Part shown: positions 30,290 to 39,376 of the stretch, piece after piece
Numbering within the stretch: the stretch's first letter is position 1
Layout: every line of letters starts with the position of its first letter
Assembly (NCBI RefSeq): GCF_001513785.1
Contig: NZ_LNQS01000008.1
Location: 372,001 to 436,000 of the forward strand
Source of the DNA: Rheinheimera sp. EpRS3
Lineage (GTDB): Bacteria > Pseudomonadota > Gammaproteobacteria > Enterobacterales > Alteromonadaceae
Direction of reading: 5' to 3'
Length of the DNA: 64,000 bases
Translations under genes and position numbers: made by a program
The notes under the pieces: model-generated
The model's input: the letters and a program-made list of their open reading frames with translations, nothing else
The model's database searches: none
What the model was told of the DNA's origin: nothing

Positions 30290-30326
30290 CCAGCCCTGAG
30301 CCAGCACACTGCCGATACAGGGCTGG
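30290..30326. repeat. Inverted repeat between divergent yibN and gpmI
   Basis: CCAGCCCTG (30290-30298) and CAGGGCTGG (30318-30326) form a perfect 9-bp inverted repeat around 19 bases. It lies in the divergent promoter region. No T tract follows, so a terminator is unlikely; an operator or a leader hairpin is possible. Confidence 0.5.
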
Positions 30327-30397
30327 AGAATTGCGCAAAATTCGGTAAGATAGCCATTCACTTTATCCGCATGTCTTAGCTAAACAACGGAGCACAC

Positions 30398-31942
30398 ATG
30401 ACCAGTCGCAAAAAACCTTTGGTATTATTAATTCTCGATGGCTGGGGCCACCGTGAAGAAACCAGCAACAATGCGATTGCCCAGGCCAACACTCCGGTAA
30501 TGGACCAGTTATGGCGCGATTACCCGCACACGCTGATTTCAGGCTCAGGGCTGGATGTCGGCCTGCCTGACGGCCAGATGGGTAATTCAGAGGTCGGCCA
30601 CGTTAATCTGGGCTCAGGCCGCGTGGTATATCAGGATTTTACCCGTATAACTAAAGCCATCAGCGATGGTGACTTTTTCACCAACCCGGTACTGACAACG
30701 GCAGTAAACACTGCTGCCAAGCAACAAAAAGCGGTGCATATTATGGGGCTGCTGTCACCTGGCGGCGTACACAGCCATGAAGACCATCTGTTGGCCATGA
30801 TTAAACTGGCTGAACAACAAGGTGCAGGCCCGGTTTATTTGCATGCCTTTCTTGATGGCCGCGACACACCGCCACGCAGTGCTCAGGCCTCGCTGGAAAA
30901 AATCCAGGCACATTTTGCCAGCAGCGGCAGTGGCCAGATCGCCTCTGTAATTGGCCGCTACTTTGCCATGGACCGCGACAAACGCTGGGACCGGGTGCAA
31001 AAAGCCTATGATCTGCTCACTCAGGGCAAAGCCGCTTTTCAGGCGGCAGATGCTGTCACCGCGTTACAGCAAGCTTACCAGCGTGATGAAAATGACGAAT
31101 TTGTCAAAGCCACCGCTATAGTAGGCAAAGATGGTAAACCGGTAAAAATGCATGACGGCGACGCACTGATTTTTATGAACTTCCGTGCGGATCGTGCCCG
31201 CCAGTTTAGCCGCGCTTTTATCAATGATGATTTTGATGGCTTTAAGCGCGAATACCGCCCTGCCCTGAGCAGTTTTGTTATGCTGACAGAATATGCCGCC
31301 GACATTAAAGCGCCTTGTGCCTATCCGCCAGAAAGCCTGAATAATGTACTGGGTGAGTGGCTGGCAAAACATAATAAAACCCAGTTGCGCATCTCGGAAA
31401 CTGAAAAATACGCCCATGTTACCTTTTTCTTCAGTGGTGGCCGTGAAGAGCTGTTCAGCGGCGAGCAACGCATTCTGATTGACTCACCCAAAGTAGCCAC
31501 TTACGACCTGCAACCAGAAATGAGCTCAGCTGAGCTGACAGATAAACTGGTAACCGCGATTCATGGCAGCGAATTTGACGTTATTATCTGTAACTACCCG
31601 AACGGTGACATGGTTGGCCACACTGGCATTATGTCTGCAGCGATTAAAGCCGTTGAAGCTGTCGACGCCTGTATCGGCCGTGTGGTTGCCGCGTTGCAGG
31701 AAGTGGGTGGTGAATGTCTGATCACCGCAGACCACGGCAATGCAGAACAAATGCTGGACACTGAATCTGGTCAGGCTCATACCGCTCACACCAGCGGGCC
31801 GGTACCATTAATTTATGTTGGGCGCCAGGCAACAGTGGTTGAGGGCGGTATTCTGAGTGATATTGCTCCCACAATGTTGCATTTAATGTCGATGCCAGTG
31901 CCTGCCGAGATGACAGGTAAAGTACTTATGCAGCTAAAATAG
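30398..31942 (+). CDS. gpmI: Cofactor-independent phosphoglycerate mutase
   Basis: Interconverts 3- and 2-phosphoglycerate in glycolysis with two Mn ions. The 514-residue protein has the metal ligand region LILDGWG near residue 13, the phosphoserine S64 in MGNSEVGH, the FLDGRDTPP loop, [13 protein letters not shown], and late metal motifs NGDMVGHTG and [14 protein letters not shown] follows CGGAG. envC begins at the next base after its stop, and the gpmI-envC-yibQ order is that of E. coli. Confidence 0.98.
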   Translation: MTSRKKPLVLLILDGWGHREETSNNAIAQANTPVMDQLWRDYPHTLISGSGLDVGLPDGQMGNSEVGHVNLGSGRVVYQDFTRITKAISDGDFFTNPVLTTAVNTAAKQQKAVHIMGLLSPGGVHSHEDHLLAMIKLAEQQGAGPVYLHAFLDGRDTPPRSAQASLEKIQAHFASSGSGQIASVIGRYFAMDRDKRWDRVQKAYDLLTQGKAAFQAADAVTALQQAYQRDENDEFVKATAIVGKDGKPVKMHDGDALIFMNFRADRARQFSRAFINDDFDGFKREYRPALSSFVMLTEYAADIKAPCAYPPESLNNVLGEWLAKHNKTQLRISETEKYAHVTFFFSGGREELFSGEQRILIDSPKVATYDLQPEMSSAELTDKLVTAIHGSEFDVIICNYPNGDMVGHTGIMSAAIKAVEAVDACIGRVVAALQEVGGECLITADHGNAEQMLDTESGQAHTAHTSGPVPLIYVGRQATVVEGGILSDIAPTMLHLMSMPVPAEMTGKVLMQLK

Positions 31943-33082
31943 ATGCCTCTACACTGTATAAAACGCTTCATACAGCAGTCTTGTTGGCTGCTGTGCTTTT
32001 GCCTGCCTGTAACTACCGTTGCCCAGCAGCAGGAGCAAGAGCTGGCAGAAGTTAAACAGCAAATACAGCAAACAGAAAAAGAAGTTAAACAGCAGCAAAA
32101 GCAGCTGGAGCAAGCTGAAAAAAAGCTGCAACAGTCGGATAAAGCACTGGCTGACGCGTCATCCGAAGTGCGCGAAACCGAGCAACAACACCAGCAACTT
32201 ATTGCGCGCGAGCAACAGTTGCTTAAGCAAAAGGCTGAGCTGGAGCAAAGCCTGCAACAGCAGCAAAAGCTGCTGGCATCACAGTTAAAAAGTGCTTATA
32301 GCCTGGGACAACACGACTACAGCCGCATGCTGCTAAACCAGCAGGACTCAGGCAAGTTGGAGCGTGTGCTCAGTTACTACCAGTACTTTAACCGGGCCCG
32401 CATGCAACAACTGGCCGAACTTAACAACACCATTAGCCAACTACAACAGGTTCTGTCTGAGCTGAGCGAAAAACAGCAACAACTGGCACAGACGCTGACA
32501 GTACTGCAACAGCAGCAACAGCAACTGCTCGGTGCTAAAACAGAGCAACAACAAGCCGTTGGCCGGTTACAGGCCATGTTAAAGCAACAAGGCCGGCAGC
32601 TGGATTACCTGCGCCAGAACGAAGCCAGCCTGCAAAGCAAACTGGAAGAGCTGCGCCGGCTGGCACAGCAGGCCCGTGAACTGGCAGGGTTAACAAAAAA
32701 TAAAGGCAAGCTGACCTGGCCACTACAAGGTAGTTTGTTGCAACGCTTTGGCGAAAGCCGCCAGGGCGGTATATCATCGCGTGGTATTCTGATCCAAAGT
32801 ACAGAAGGTCAAGCCGTTAAAGCCGTTGCTGATGGTCAGGTCATTTATGCTGACTGGCTTAAAGGTTATGGCTGGGTCATCGTGCTGGACCATGGCGCTG
32901 GTTTTATGAGCCTGTATGGCCATAATCAAAACTTACTGAAAAAACCAGGCACCCGTATCAACGCTGGTGAAATCATTGCTCTGGCAGGCACCAGCGGTGG
33001 CCAGTCTTCTGCCGGGCTGTATTTTGAGATCCGCAATAAAGGTGAGGCGGTTAACCCGCTGCAGTGGCTCAGCAGGAATTAG
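31943..33082 (+). CDS. envC: Murein hydrolase activator EnvC
   Basis: Periplasmic activator of amidases AmiA/AmiB at the division site; the E. coli protein works with FtsEX. The 379-residue protein has a signal peptide (about 1-27), a long glutamine-rich coiled coil (about 28-250) and a C-terminal LytM domain (about 265-375). The LytM domain is degenerate: the zinc-binding HxH motif reads LYFEIR instead of HLHFEIR, as expected for an activator without hydrolase activity. Its ATG abuts the gpmI stop. The ftsEX genes are encoded a few kilobases away. Confidence 0.94.
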   Translation: MPLHCIKRFIQQSCWLLCFCLPVTTVAQQQEQELAEVKQQIQQTEKEVKQQQKQLEQAEKKLQQSDKALADASSEVRETEQQHQQLIAREQQLLKQKAELEQSLQQQQKLLASQLKSAYSLGQHDYSRMLLNQQDSGKLERVLSYYQYFNRARMQQLAELNNTISQLQQVLSELSEKQQQLAQTLTVLQQQQQQLLGAKTEQQQAVGRLQAMLKQQGRQLDYLRQNEASLQSKLEELRRLAQQARELAGLTKNKGKLTWPLQGSLLQRFGESRQGGISSRGILIQSTEGQAVKAVADGQVIYADWLKGYGWVIVLDHGAGFMSLYGHNQNLLKKPGTRINAGEIIALAGTSGGQSSAGLYFEIRNKGEAVNPLQWLSRN

Positions 33083-33108
33083 CGGTTGAAAATAGGAATA
33101 ACAGTAAC

Positions 33109-33882
33109 GTGCGTTTGTTAACTTACCTGCTGCTTAGCCTGCTTAGCATAAAGCTGTATGCCGCAGAGCCTAATGCAAAAATCGCCATTATCATTGACGA
33201 TATTGGTTATCAGAAATCTGATTTAAAACTTATTGATTTACCGTTCTTGTTAACCTACGCCGTGTTGCCACACACGCCTTATGGCGCCCAAGCTGCCAGG
33301 CAGGCTTTTGCGCAACAAAAAGATGTGATGTTGCATATGCCAATGGAAGCCAGCAACGGCAAAGCACTTGGCCCGGGAGCCCTGACCAGTGACATGTCAA
33401 AGCAGAAAATTCAGCACACCTTGCAACAAGCGTTAGCGGATATCCCCTACGCTATTGGCGTTAATAATCATATGGGCAGTCTTTATACCGCGCAGGAACA
33501 ACCGATGGCCTGGATGATGGAGTATTTAAGCCGCCGCCAGTTGTTTTTTGTCGACAGCCTTACCACGCCAAACAGCACAGCAGCCAAATATGCCAGCCAT
33601 TATGGTGTAACAAATTTAAGCCGGCATGTGTTTCTCGATAACATACAAACAGAAGCCGCTATCACTGTACAGTTTGAACAGTTGCTTGCCATTGCCCGCA
33701 AGCGCCACAGTGCCATTGCTATTGGCCATCCCTACCCGGAAACGTACCGTTTTTTACGTAAAAACCTGCCGGCATTGCGCCAGCAAGGCATAGAGCTGGT
33801 TAGTATTTCGGCGTTGTTGCCAACTGGCCACAATATCGTTGCTGCTGGTTTTACTGCTCCGGCTATTTCAGCGGCACAGTAA
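33109..33882 (+). CDS. yibQ: Divergent polysaccharide deacetylase family protein (YibQ)
   Basis: Exported protein of 257 residues with a signal peptide (VRLLTYLLLSLLSIKLYAAE) and a divergent polysaccharide deacetylase domain: KIAIIIDDIGYQ carrying the Asp pair, LHMPMEA, NNHMGSLYT and AIGHPYPET. The substrate is unknown. GTG 33109 is chosen because it starts the signal peptide and has AGGAA upstream; an earlier GTG at 33064 would add 15 polar residues and overlap envC. It closes the gpmI-envC-yibQ operon and is followed by a terminator. Confidence 0.9.
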   Translation: MRLLTYLLLSLLSIKLYAAEPNAKIAIIIDDIGYQKSDLKLIDLPFLLTYAVLPHTPYGAQAARQAFAQQKDVMLHMPMEASNGKALGPGALTSDMSKQKIQHTLQQALADIPYAIGVNNHMGSLYTAQEQPMAWMMEYLSRRQLFFVDSLTTPNSTAAKYASHYGVTNLSRHVFLDNIQTEAAITVQFEQLLAIARKRHSAIAIGHPYPETYRFLRKNLPALRQQGIELVSISALLPTGHNIVAAGFTAPAISAAQ

Positions 33883-33894
33883 ACTTGCAGGCAT

Positions 33895-33922
33895 AAAAAA
33901 ACCGCCAACCGGCGGTTTTTTA
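33895..33922. terminator. Bidirectional terminator between yibQ and rpoH
   Basis: Stem AAAAACCGCC with GGCGGTTTTT around AACC, with A and T runs on its flanks. It serves the two convergent genes from both sides. Confidence 0.9.
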
Positions 33923-33934
33923 TTCAGCTCAGGC

Positions 33935-34786
33935 TTAGCTCATGGCTGCCTGCAGCTTTTTCATTGCATTCTTTTCTAACTGGCGTACACGCTCAGCAGA
34001 CACACTGTATCTGTCGGCCAGTTCCTGCAATGTCAGCTTATTGTGGTCAAGCCAGCGGGCACGGATAATATCCTGACTACGATCATCAAGGGTGCGCATT
34101 GCGGCCTGTAGACGATCTACCGCAGCGTTATCCCACTGATCTTCTTCTACCCGCAGTGCCAGATCAGAGGCTTTATCCTGCAGATAATATGCCGGAGCAG
34201 TATAGGCTGCTTCGTCGTCGTCATCCGGTGCGTCAAATGGCATATCGTAGTTGCTCATGCGCGATTCCATCTCGCGCACTTCATGCTCGGCTACACCCAG
34301 CGACTCAGCTACGTTTTTCACTTCTTCCTGGTTAAACCAGCCTAAATGTTTCTTGGCTTTACGCAGATTAAAGAACAGTTTGCGCTGGGCTTTAGTGGTA
34401 GCAATTTTTACGATGCGCCAGTTTTTCAGCACATACTCATGAATTTCAGCTTTTATCCAGTGCACGGCAAAGGAAACTAAACGCACCCCCACATTAGGGT
34501 CGAAACGTTTTACCGCCTTCATCAGGCCTATGTTGCCTTCCTGAATTAAATCGCTTACCGGTAAACCATAACCAGAGTAGCTGCGGGCAATGTGCACTAC
34601 AAAACGCAGGTGCGACATAATTAACTGGCGCGCAGCTTCTAAATCACCATTCTGGTGTAAACGTTCAGCCAGATTGCGCTCTTCTTCTGCGCTAAGCATG
34701 GCAATGGAACTGACAGCATGAGTGTAAGCTTCCAGGCTGCTGCTGGCTGCTACCGGTAATGACATCATTTCTGCTGTATCGCTCAT
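33935..34786 (-). CDS. rpoH: Heat-shock sigma factor sigma-32
   Basis: Directs RNA polymerase to heat-shock promoters. The 283-residue protein has sigma region 2 ([20 protein letters not shown], then [12 protein letters not shown]), the RpoH-specific box QRKLFFNLR, and region 4 with helix-turn-helix [30 protein letters not shown] precedes the ATG. Upstream lies a full-consensus CIRCE element that covers the predicted promoter (34817-34846), implying control by the repressor HrcA, which is not usual knowledge for rpoH of enteric bacteria. It is transcribed in the same direction as ftsYEX but from its own promoter. Confidence 0.98.
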   Translation of the reverse strand: MSDTAEMMSLPVAASSSLEAYTHAVSSIAMLSAEEERNLAERLHQNGDLEAARQLIMSHLRFVVHIARSYSGYGLPVSDLIQEGNIGLMKAVKRFDPNVGVRLVSFAVHWIKAEIHEYVLKNWRIVKIATTKAQRKLFFNLRKAKKHLGWFNQEEVKNVAESLGVAEHEVREMESRMSNYDMPFDAPDDDDEAAYTAPAYYLQDKASDLALRVEEDQWDNAAVDRLQAAMRTLDDRSQDIIRARWLDHNKLTLQELADRYSVSAERVRQLEKNAMKKLQAAMS

Positions 34787-34816
34787 TTGTGTGTCCTGTC
34801 CTAACTAAGTGAACCG

Positions 34817-34846
34817 ATATTAGCACTCTTTGACAGAGAGTGCTAA
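34817..34846 (-). promoter_or_regulatory. rpoH promoter overlapped by a CIRCE (HrcA) element
   Basis: TTAGCACTC (34820-34828) and GAGTGCTAA (34838-34846) separated by exactly nine bases match the CIRCE consensus at all 18 positions. On the rpoH strand the same stretch supplies a -35 TTAGCA (34846-34841), an 18-base spacer and an extended -10 TGCTAATAT (hexamer 34822-34817), with a predicted start about 24 bases before the ATG. Bound HrcA would cover both hexamers. Sequence match is direct; function is inferred. Confidence 0.85.
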
Positions 34847-34857
34847 TTTTAGTTGCG

Positions 34858-34890
34858 GCAGTTTTTAGATCTGCTTATTCTAAAAACTGC
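34858..34890. repeat. Perfect 12-bp inverted repeat between ftsX and rpoH
   Basis: GCAGTTTTTAGA (34858-34869) and TCTAAAAACTGC (34879-34890) around nine bases. It lies 21 bases beyond the ftsX stop. The U-rich part is within the stem and no T run follows, so it may be a weak terminator of ftsYEX or a protein site. Confidence 0.6.
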
Positions 34891-34910
34891 GGTGTAATAA
34901 TTAAACGCTA

Positions 34911-35894
34911 TTAAGGGCCGGTGGGTTCAATGGCACTGATATGCCGGCGTACTGAAAGGTAAGAGCCGGTAAGCCCCAGCAATACCGCCAGTAACATTAA
35001 GCTGAAAAACTCTGTTACGCTAAACGCCATCAGGCGAAACTCGCTATCGTATAAAGAGGTGACGCTGCCAATAGCGCCTTGCAGCCACCACAGCATAGCT
35101 TCTACAATCAAAAACGCCAGCAGGCCGCCGAATACACCAAACCATACACCACTGTATAAGAACGGCCGCTGAATAAACGCATCGGTTGCCCCAACCAGCT
35201 TCATCACTTCAATTTCGTCTTTCTTACTCATAATGGATAGCCGGATGGTATTGCCAATAATCAGCAATACCGCACCAAGCAGCAAAACTGCGATAACCAG
35301 CACTGCCTGGCGCAACAGGCTGACAATGGCATCAAGCCGGGTAAGCCAGTCGATATCCAGCTTACCAAACTCGACGATACGTTCCTTTGACAAGCGTTCG
35401 AGCAACTGGCGGGCACTACCGGCACTGGTATTTTTCGGCAAAACCAGCAGCACATCCGGTAACGGGTTGTCTGTCAGGTAAGTGAGCGCTGAGCCAAAAC
35501 CGGAGACATCGGCAAATTCATCCAGCGCCTGCTGCTTGCTAATATGAGTGACGCGGGTAATATCATTGTCGGCCTGCAGAATTTTCAGCAAACTGTTAAT
35601 TTGCCTGTCGTCAGTGCCGTCTTTAATAAATAAACTGATCTCGGCAGCCTGAGTAAAGCTGTCACTCACCTGCTGCACATTTTTTACCAGCAGATGCAAG
35701 GTTGCGGGCAGTGTCAGGCTAACACCCAGCACACCAATAGTTAGAATAGAAGCAGAAGGCGTACGCCATAATTCGCCCAGGCTAAATAGTGCCTGGCGGA
35801 CATGGTTAACCCAAAACATCACAAAACGGCGGCCAAGACTAATTTTATGTGCCGAAGCACCACTGCTGGCGCGGCCGGAAAACAGAATACTCAT
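34911..35894 (-). CDS. ftsX: Cell division protein FtsX
   Basis: Membrane subunit of the FtsEX ABC-type complex, which drives EnvC-dependent amidase activation at the septum. The 327-residue protein has a basic cytoplasmic N-terminus, TM1 near 45-70, a periplasmic loop of about 110 residues, and three further TM segments (about 200-225, 245-270, 295-318). Its start overlaps ftsE by four bases. It is the last gene of ftsY-ftsE-ftsX. Confidence 0.96.
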   Translation of the reverse strand: MSILFSGRASSGASAHKISLGRRFVMFWVNHVRQALFSLGELWRTPSASILTIGVLGVSLTLPATLHLLVKNVQQVSDSFTQAAEISLFIKDGTDDRQINSLLKILQADNDITRVTHISKQQALDEFADVSGFGSALTYLTDNPLPDVLLVLPKNTSAGSARQLLERLSKERIVEFGKLDIDWLTRLDAIVSLLRQAVLVIAVLLLGAVLLIIGNTIRLSIMSKKDEIEVMKLVGATDAFIQRPFLYSGVWFGVFGGLLAFLIVEAMLWWLQGAIGSVTSLYDSEFRLMAFSVTEFFSLMLLAVLLGLTGSYLSVRRHISAIEPTGP

Positions 35895-36577
35895 AGCGGG
35901 TCTTCCTGATACTGCAGCAGGCCGTCGTTAATCATTTTGCCTTGTTTTAACGTCAGGGTACGGTATTTCATCCGCGCAACCAAGCCAAGGTCGTGCGTGG
36001 CAACCAGCACCGAAACACCTACCTGATTAAAGGCTTCAAACACCCGCATAATGTCTTTGGACAAGTCCGGGTCAAGGTTACCGGTAGGTTCATCAGCCAG
36101 CAGCAAAGGCGGTTTATTAACCACAGCGCGGGCAATGCCTACCCGTTGCTGCTCACCACCAGATAAGGTTTGCGGCAGGCAGCGTACTTTATCCAGCAGG
36201 CCCACTTTATCCAGCGCAGCGTGCACACGCTTTACCATATCTTTACCGCTAAAGCCCTCTATCACCAGCGGCAGTGCAACGTTGTCAAATACGGTGTGAT
36301 TCATCAGCAGACGGTGGTTTTGAAAGATAATACCTATATCGCGGCGTACATAAGGAATATGCGGCCGGCGAATACGGCTTAAATCCACTTCATTAATCAA
36401 CACCCGGCCAACACTGGGGCGTTCAATCAGGCTGATCAGCTTTAACAGCGTACTTTTACCGGCACCAGAGTGGCCGGTAAGAAATGCCATCTCACCTTTT
36501 TCCAGTTTAAAACTGACACGATCCAGCGCAACAAAACCACCCGGATAGCTTTTACTGACCTGATCAAACTCCAGCAT
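35891..36577 (-). CDS. ftsE: Cell division ATP-binding protein FtsE
   Basis: ATPase subunit of FtsEX. The 228-residue protein has Walker [10 protein letters not shown], signature [14 protein letters not shown], Walker [13 protein letters not shown] and the switch histidine in ATHD. It starts three bases after the ftsY stop and overlaps ftsX, so the three genes are one translational unit. Confidence 0.98.
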   Translation of the reverse strand: MLEFDQVSKSYPGGFVALDRVSFKLEKGEMAFLTGHSGAGKSTLLKLISLIERPSVGRVLINEVDLSRIRRPHIPYVRRDIGIIFQNHRLLMNHTVFDNVALPLVIEGFSGKDMVKRVHAALDKVGLLDKVRCLPQTLSGGEQQRVGIARAVVNKPPLLLADEPTGNLDPDLSKDIMRVFEAFNQVGVSVLVATHDLGLVARMKYRTLTLKQGKMINDGLLQYQEDPL

Positions 36578-36579
36578 AG

Positions 36580-37704
36580 TTAAGCGTCCCGGTTAAATAG
36601 CGCGCGAATAAAATCCTGGCTGTTAAACACGCGTAAATCATCTATACCTTCACCAACGCCGATATAACGCAGTGGCATTTTAAATTGATCAGCAATGGCA
36701 AAAATTACGCCGCCCTTGGCGGTACCATCAAGCTTGGTTAAGCTGATCCCGGTTAGCTGCACCGCTTCATTAAACACTTTGGCCTGGCTGAGCGCATTCT
36801 GGCCCGTGCCGGCATCCAGTGTCAGCATCACTTCATGTGGTGCTGCCGGGTCAATTTTTTGCAGCACACGAACAATTTTTTTCAGCTCTTCCATCAGGTG
36901 AGCTTTGTTTTGCAAACGCCCGGCCGTGTCAGCAATTAACACATCAACTTTACGCGCTTTGGCCGCCTGATAGGCATCAAAAATAACTGAGGCACTGTCT
37001 GCACCGGTATGCTGGGCAATAACCGGGATTTGGTTGCGCTCGCCCCATACCTGCAATTGCTCTACCGCCGCGGCGCGAAAGGTATCGCCCGCCGCCAGCA
37101 TCACCGACTTACCCTGCTGCTTAAATTGCTGCGCCATTTTACCGATAGTAGTGGTTTTACCCACACCGTTGACACCTACCATCAAAATAACAAAAGGCCC
37201 GCCCGCATTTACCGGCAACAATGGCTGTTCGACATCTTTTAGCAGCGCCGCCATATCCTGCTGCAATTTTTCAAACAACAGCGAAGAGTCTTTCAGTGAT
37301 TTACGATCGGCATGCTGCTCCAGTTGCCGGATCAGCTTCTGCGTGGTATCAACACCAACGTCGGCCAGCAACAACTGGGTTTCCAGCTCTTCATACAGCT
37401 CGTCATCTATTTTCCGGCCGCTGAATAAACCCGCCAGGCCAGAGCCCAAATTCAGGCTGGTTTTAGCTAAGCCCTGCTTTAAACGGGAGAAAAAGCCGGT
37501 TTTTTTTGCCGGTTCAGTAACAGCAACGGGGTCGGCAGCGACTACCGGTTCAGCGGCAGTTTCAGTTGTAGTCTCAATAGCCTCAACAGGTGCAATATCC
37601 GCCGGTTCAACGTCAGTTACAGTGGTGTCTGGCACAGCAGTTTCGGCCTGGCTATCGTCTTTGCCAAAGCCAAGCCAGGAAAACAGTTTATTTTTTTTGC
37701 TCAT
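36580..37704 (-). CDS. ftsY: Signal recognition particle receptor FtsY
   Basis: Membrane-bound GTPase receptor for SRP-ribosome complexes. The 374-residue protein has an acidic, Ala/Thr/Val/Glu-rich N-terminal A domain (about 10-75), then the NG domain with P-loop GVNGVGKTTTIGKMA, DTAGRLQNK, TKLDGTAKGG and the final GVGEGIDDLRVF. The A domain is shorter than in E. coli. It heads the ftsYEX operon and is divergent from rsmD, as in E. coli. Confidence 0.98.
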   Translation of the reverse strand: MSKKNKLFSWLGFGKDDSQAETAVPDTTVTDVEPADIAPVEAIETTTETAAEPVVAADPVAVTEPAKKTGFFSRLKQGLAKTSLNLGSGLAGLFSGRKIDDELYEELETQLLLADVGVDTTQKLIRQLEQHADRKSLKDSSLLFEKLQQDMAALLKDVEQPLLPVNAGGPFVILMVGVNGVGKTTTIGKMAQQFKQQGKSVMLAAGDTFRAAAVEQLQVWGERNQIPVIAQHTGADSASVIFDAYQAAKARKVDVLIADTAGRLQNKAHLMEELKKIVRVLQKIDPAAPHEVMLTLDAGTGQNALSQAKVFNEAVQLTGISLTKLDGTAKGGVIFAIADQFKMPLRYIGVGEGIDDLRVFNSQDFIRALFNRDA

Positions 37705-37786
37705 AAGCCCAAGTGTATGCAGATAAAAACTAAGGTAAACTTGGCCGTTATACTAACACCTTTGTGTTAAAGGCAAAACGGATTAG

Positions 37787-38410
37787 ATGAAACAAGCAAA
37801 AAGCGCAATAAAACGCCCTTCTACCGGTGCAAAACGTGTTGCTGCAGTAGCGGGTGCACCGGGAGAAGTACGGGTAATAAGTGGTAAATGGCGCGGCCGC
37901 AAACTGGCCGTGCTAAATGCAGAAGGCCTGCGGCCAACCACTGACAGAGTAAAAGAAACGCTGTTTAACTGGCTGATGCACGACATTAGCGGGGCAACGG
38001 TGCTGGATTGTTTTGCCGGCAGCGGCAGCCTGGCGATAGAGGCATTATCACGTTATGCCGCTCATGCCACCTTAGTGGAACGCGACGCAGGCTTGGCGCG
38101 GCATCTGAAACAAAACCTGCAAAAGCTAAGCTGCGACAATGCCCGGGTGGTAAATCAGGATTGCTTAAGCCTGTTATCCAACATGGCAACACAGCAATAC
38201 AATGTGGTGTTTATCGACCCGCCTTTTCGCAAAGGTTTAGCACTGCCCTGCTCTCAGGCGCTGGAGCAACAGCAATGGTTAGCCGACAATGCCCTGGTAT
38301 ATCTGGAAACTGAAAAAGAACTTACAACAACAGAAATACCGGCAAACTGGCGCTTACTAAAAGAGAAAATAGCCGGCCAGCTGGCTTACCGGCTATATCA
38401 GCGTGGTTAA
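37787..38410 (+). CDS. rsmD: 16S rRNA (guanine(966)-N2)-methyltransferase
   Basis: Methylates G966 of 16S rRNA with S-adenosylmethionine. The 207-residue protein has the substrate region RVISGKWRGRKL near residue 27, RPTTDRVKETLFNWL, the cofactor loop LDCFAGSGSLAIEALSR, and the catalytic DPPF motif in FIDPPFRKG. A basic N-terminal tail precedes the domain. It is divergent from ftsY, the usual arrangement. Confidence 0.96.
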   Translation: MKQAKSAIKRPSTGAKRVAAVAGAPGEVRVISGKWRGRKLAVLNAEGLRPTTDRVKETLFNWLMHDISGATVLDCFAGSGSLAIEALSRYAAHATLVERDAGLARHLKQNLQKLSCDNARVVNQDCLSLLSNMATQQYNVVFIDPPFRKGLALPCSQALEQQQWLADNALVYLETEKELTTTEIPANWRLLKEKIAGQLAYRLYQRG

Positions 38411-38425
38411 TACCGCGCTTGAGGG

Positions 38426-39040
38426 TTAATCTGTATTGCTCAGATCCATACCCAGGTTAGTCAGGCCTTGCTCTTTTACCCAGTTTTGCAGCATTTGCCG
38501 CTCTTCGCGGCCAAATTGCTTAACTGGCGTCACAAGTTCAATTAACTCCGCCAGGCAGTCCATTTCGTATTGCATCAACGGGTGTTCGCGGACGATTTTT
38601 TTCAGCTCTGCTTCGGTCGTAATATCATCGTCAATACTGTCATGCTCAATTAACCGCGCTACGGTTGCCTGAGAAATTTTAGCGACATTAATAAATTCAC
38701 CGGCATCTTGCTGGGCAATACCGCTTAGCATCATATCCAGAGCCGTGGCGCAATCTACTGCCGGATACACGCCAAAAATATCAAAGTCACTTAACTCCGG
38801 CGTTATTGCGTCCAGCTCTTCAGATAACTTTTCAAAATTAATTTTGGCTTTCTTTACCGTTAACCACTCCCATACCAGCGTCAAAATATGGCGTGGCAGT
38901 TCGGCATCACCGGTTTGGGTTACTTCAGCAAACAGCTGGTAGTTCGGTAACATGCGTTCAAGCAAGGTGGCAGCAACGGCGGCTTGCTGGTAAAAGTTCA
39001 GCTCACGCATCGCCTGAAAATTATTGGCTTTTTGTTTCAT
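38426..39040 (-). CDS. YjaG family protein (DUF416)
   Basis: A 204-residue cytoplasmic protein of the DUF416/YjaG family, of unknown function, recognised by LLERMLPNYQLFAEVT near the N-terminus, FPAxD-like VYPAVDCATALD in the middle and the LVREHPLM-like KKIVREHPLMQYEMD segment. ATG 39040 has AGGA five bases upstream; ATG 39010 (194 residues) is the alternative and fits the family's usual length slightly better. It overlaps the DUF2007 gene by 20 bases and reads in the same direction, so these genes are likely cotranscribed. Its stop faces rsmD. Confidence 0.82.
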   Translation of the reverse strand: MKQKANNFQAMRELNFYQQAAVAATLLERMLPNYQLFAEVTQTGDAELPRHILTLVWEWLTVKKAKINFEKLSEELDAITPELSDFDIFGVYPAVDCATALDMMLSGIAQQDAGEFINVAKISQATVARLIEHDSIDDDITTEAELKKIVREHPLMQYEMDCLAELIELVTPVKQFGREERQMLQNWVKEQGLTNLGMDLSNTD

Positions 39041-39374
39041 CTTTGTCCTGAAGACATGACCAGCAAATATCAAAACTCTGATAGTTAAGTTCACCGCAGC
39101 TACATTGCCACTGTGCTGGTTCATGCTGTAATTGTTGTAAATATTGGTTGATTATACGCTGTGCAGAGGAAAACTGCTGCTGCGGAACCCAAAGCTGAAT
39201 ACCCACATCATTTAATGGCAGTTCACCCGCTGCCCCGGCAAGATATTCACCGCTCACTCTGACCAACACTGCACCGTGCTGCAATAAGCCTTGCACCAGG
39301 CCCGCTTCAAAACTGTTGGCCGCCTGATATAACCGCTGCCATTGCTGCACGTCATTGGGGTGCAACAGCTCCAC
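39021..39374 (-). CDS. DUF2007 protein with C-terminal zinc ribbon
   Basis: A 117-residue protein. The N-terminal two thirds match the DUF2007 putative signal-transducing family (RLYQAANSFEAGLVQGLLQHGA). The C-terminus has four cysteines, CSCGELNYQSFDICWSC, spaced like a RanBP2-type or rubredoxin-like zinc knuckle. The start is a GTG directly after the coiled-coil gene's stop, without a clear ribosome site, so translational coupling is likely. Function is unknown. Confidence 0.75.
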   Translation of the reverse strand: MELLHPNDVQQWQRLYQAANSFEAGLVQGLLQHGAVLVRVSGEYLAGAAGELPLNDVGIQLWVPQQQFSSAQRIINQYLQQLQHEPAQWQCSCGELNYQSFDICWSCLQDKDETKSQ

Positions 39375-39376
39375 TG

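Noticed and set aside
34858..34890. The inverted repeat as a classical rho-independent terminator
   Set aside because: There is no T run after the stem on either strand and the stem is A/T-rich; kept as a repeat only.
37034..37726. 230-codon frame on the plus strand opposite ftsY
   Set aside because: It mirrors ftsY codon bias (Ser/Thr/Val-rich product) and has no ribosome site; ftsY is certain.
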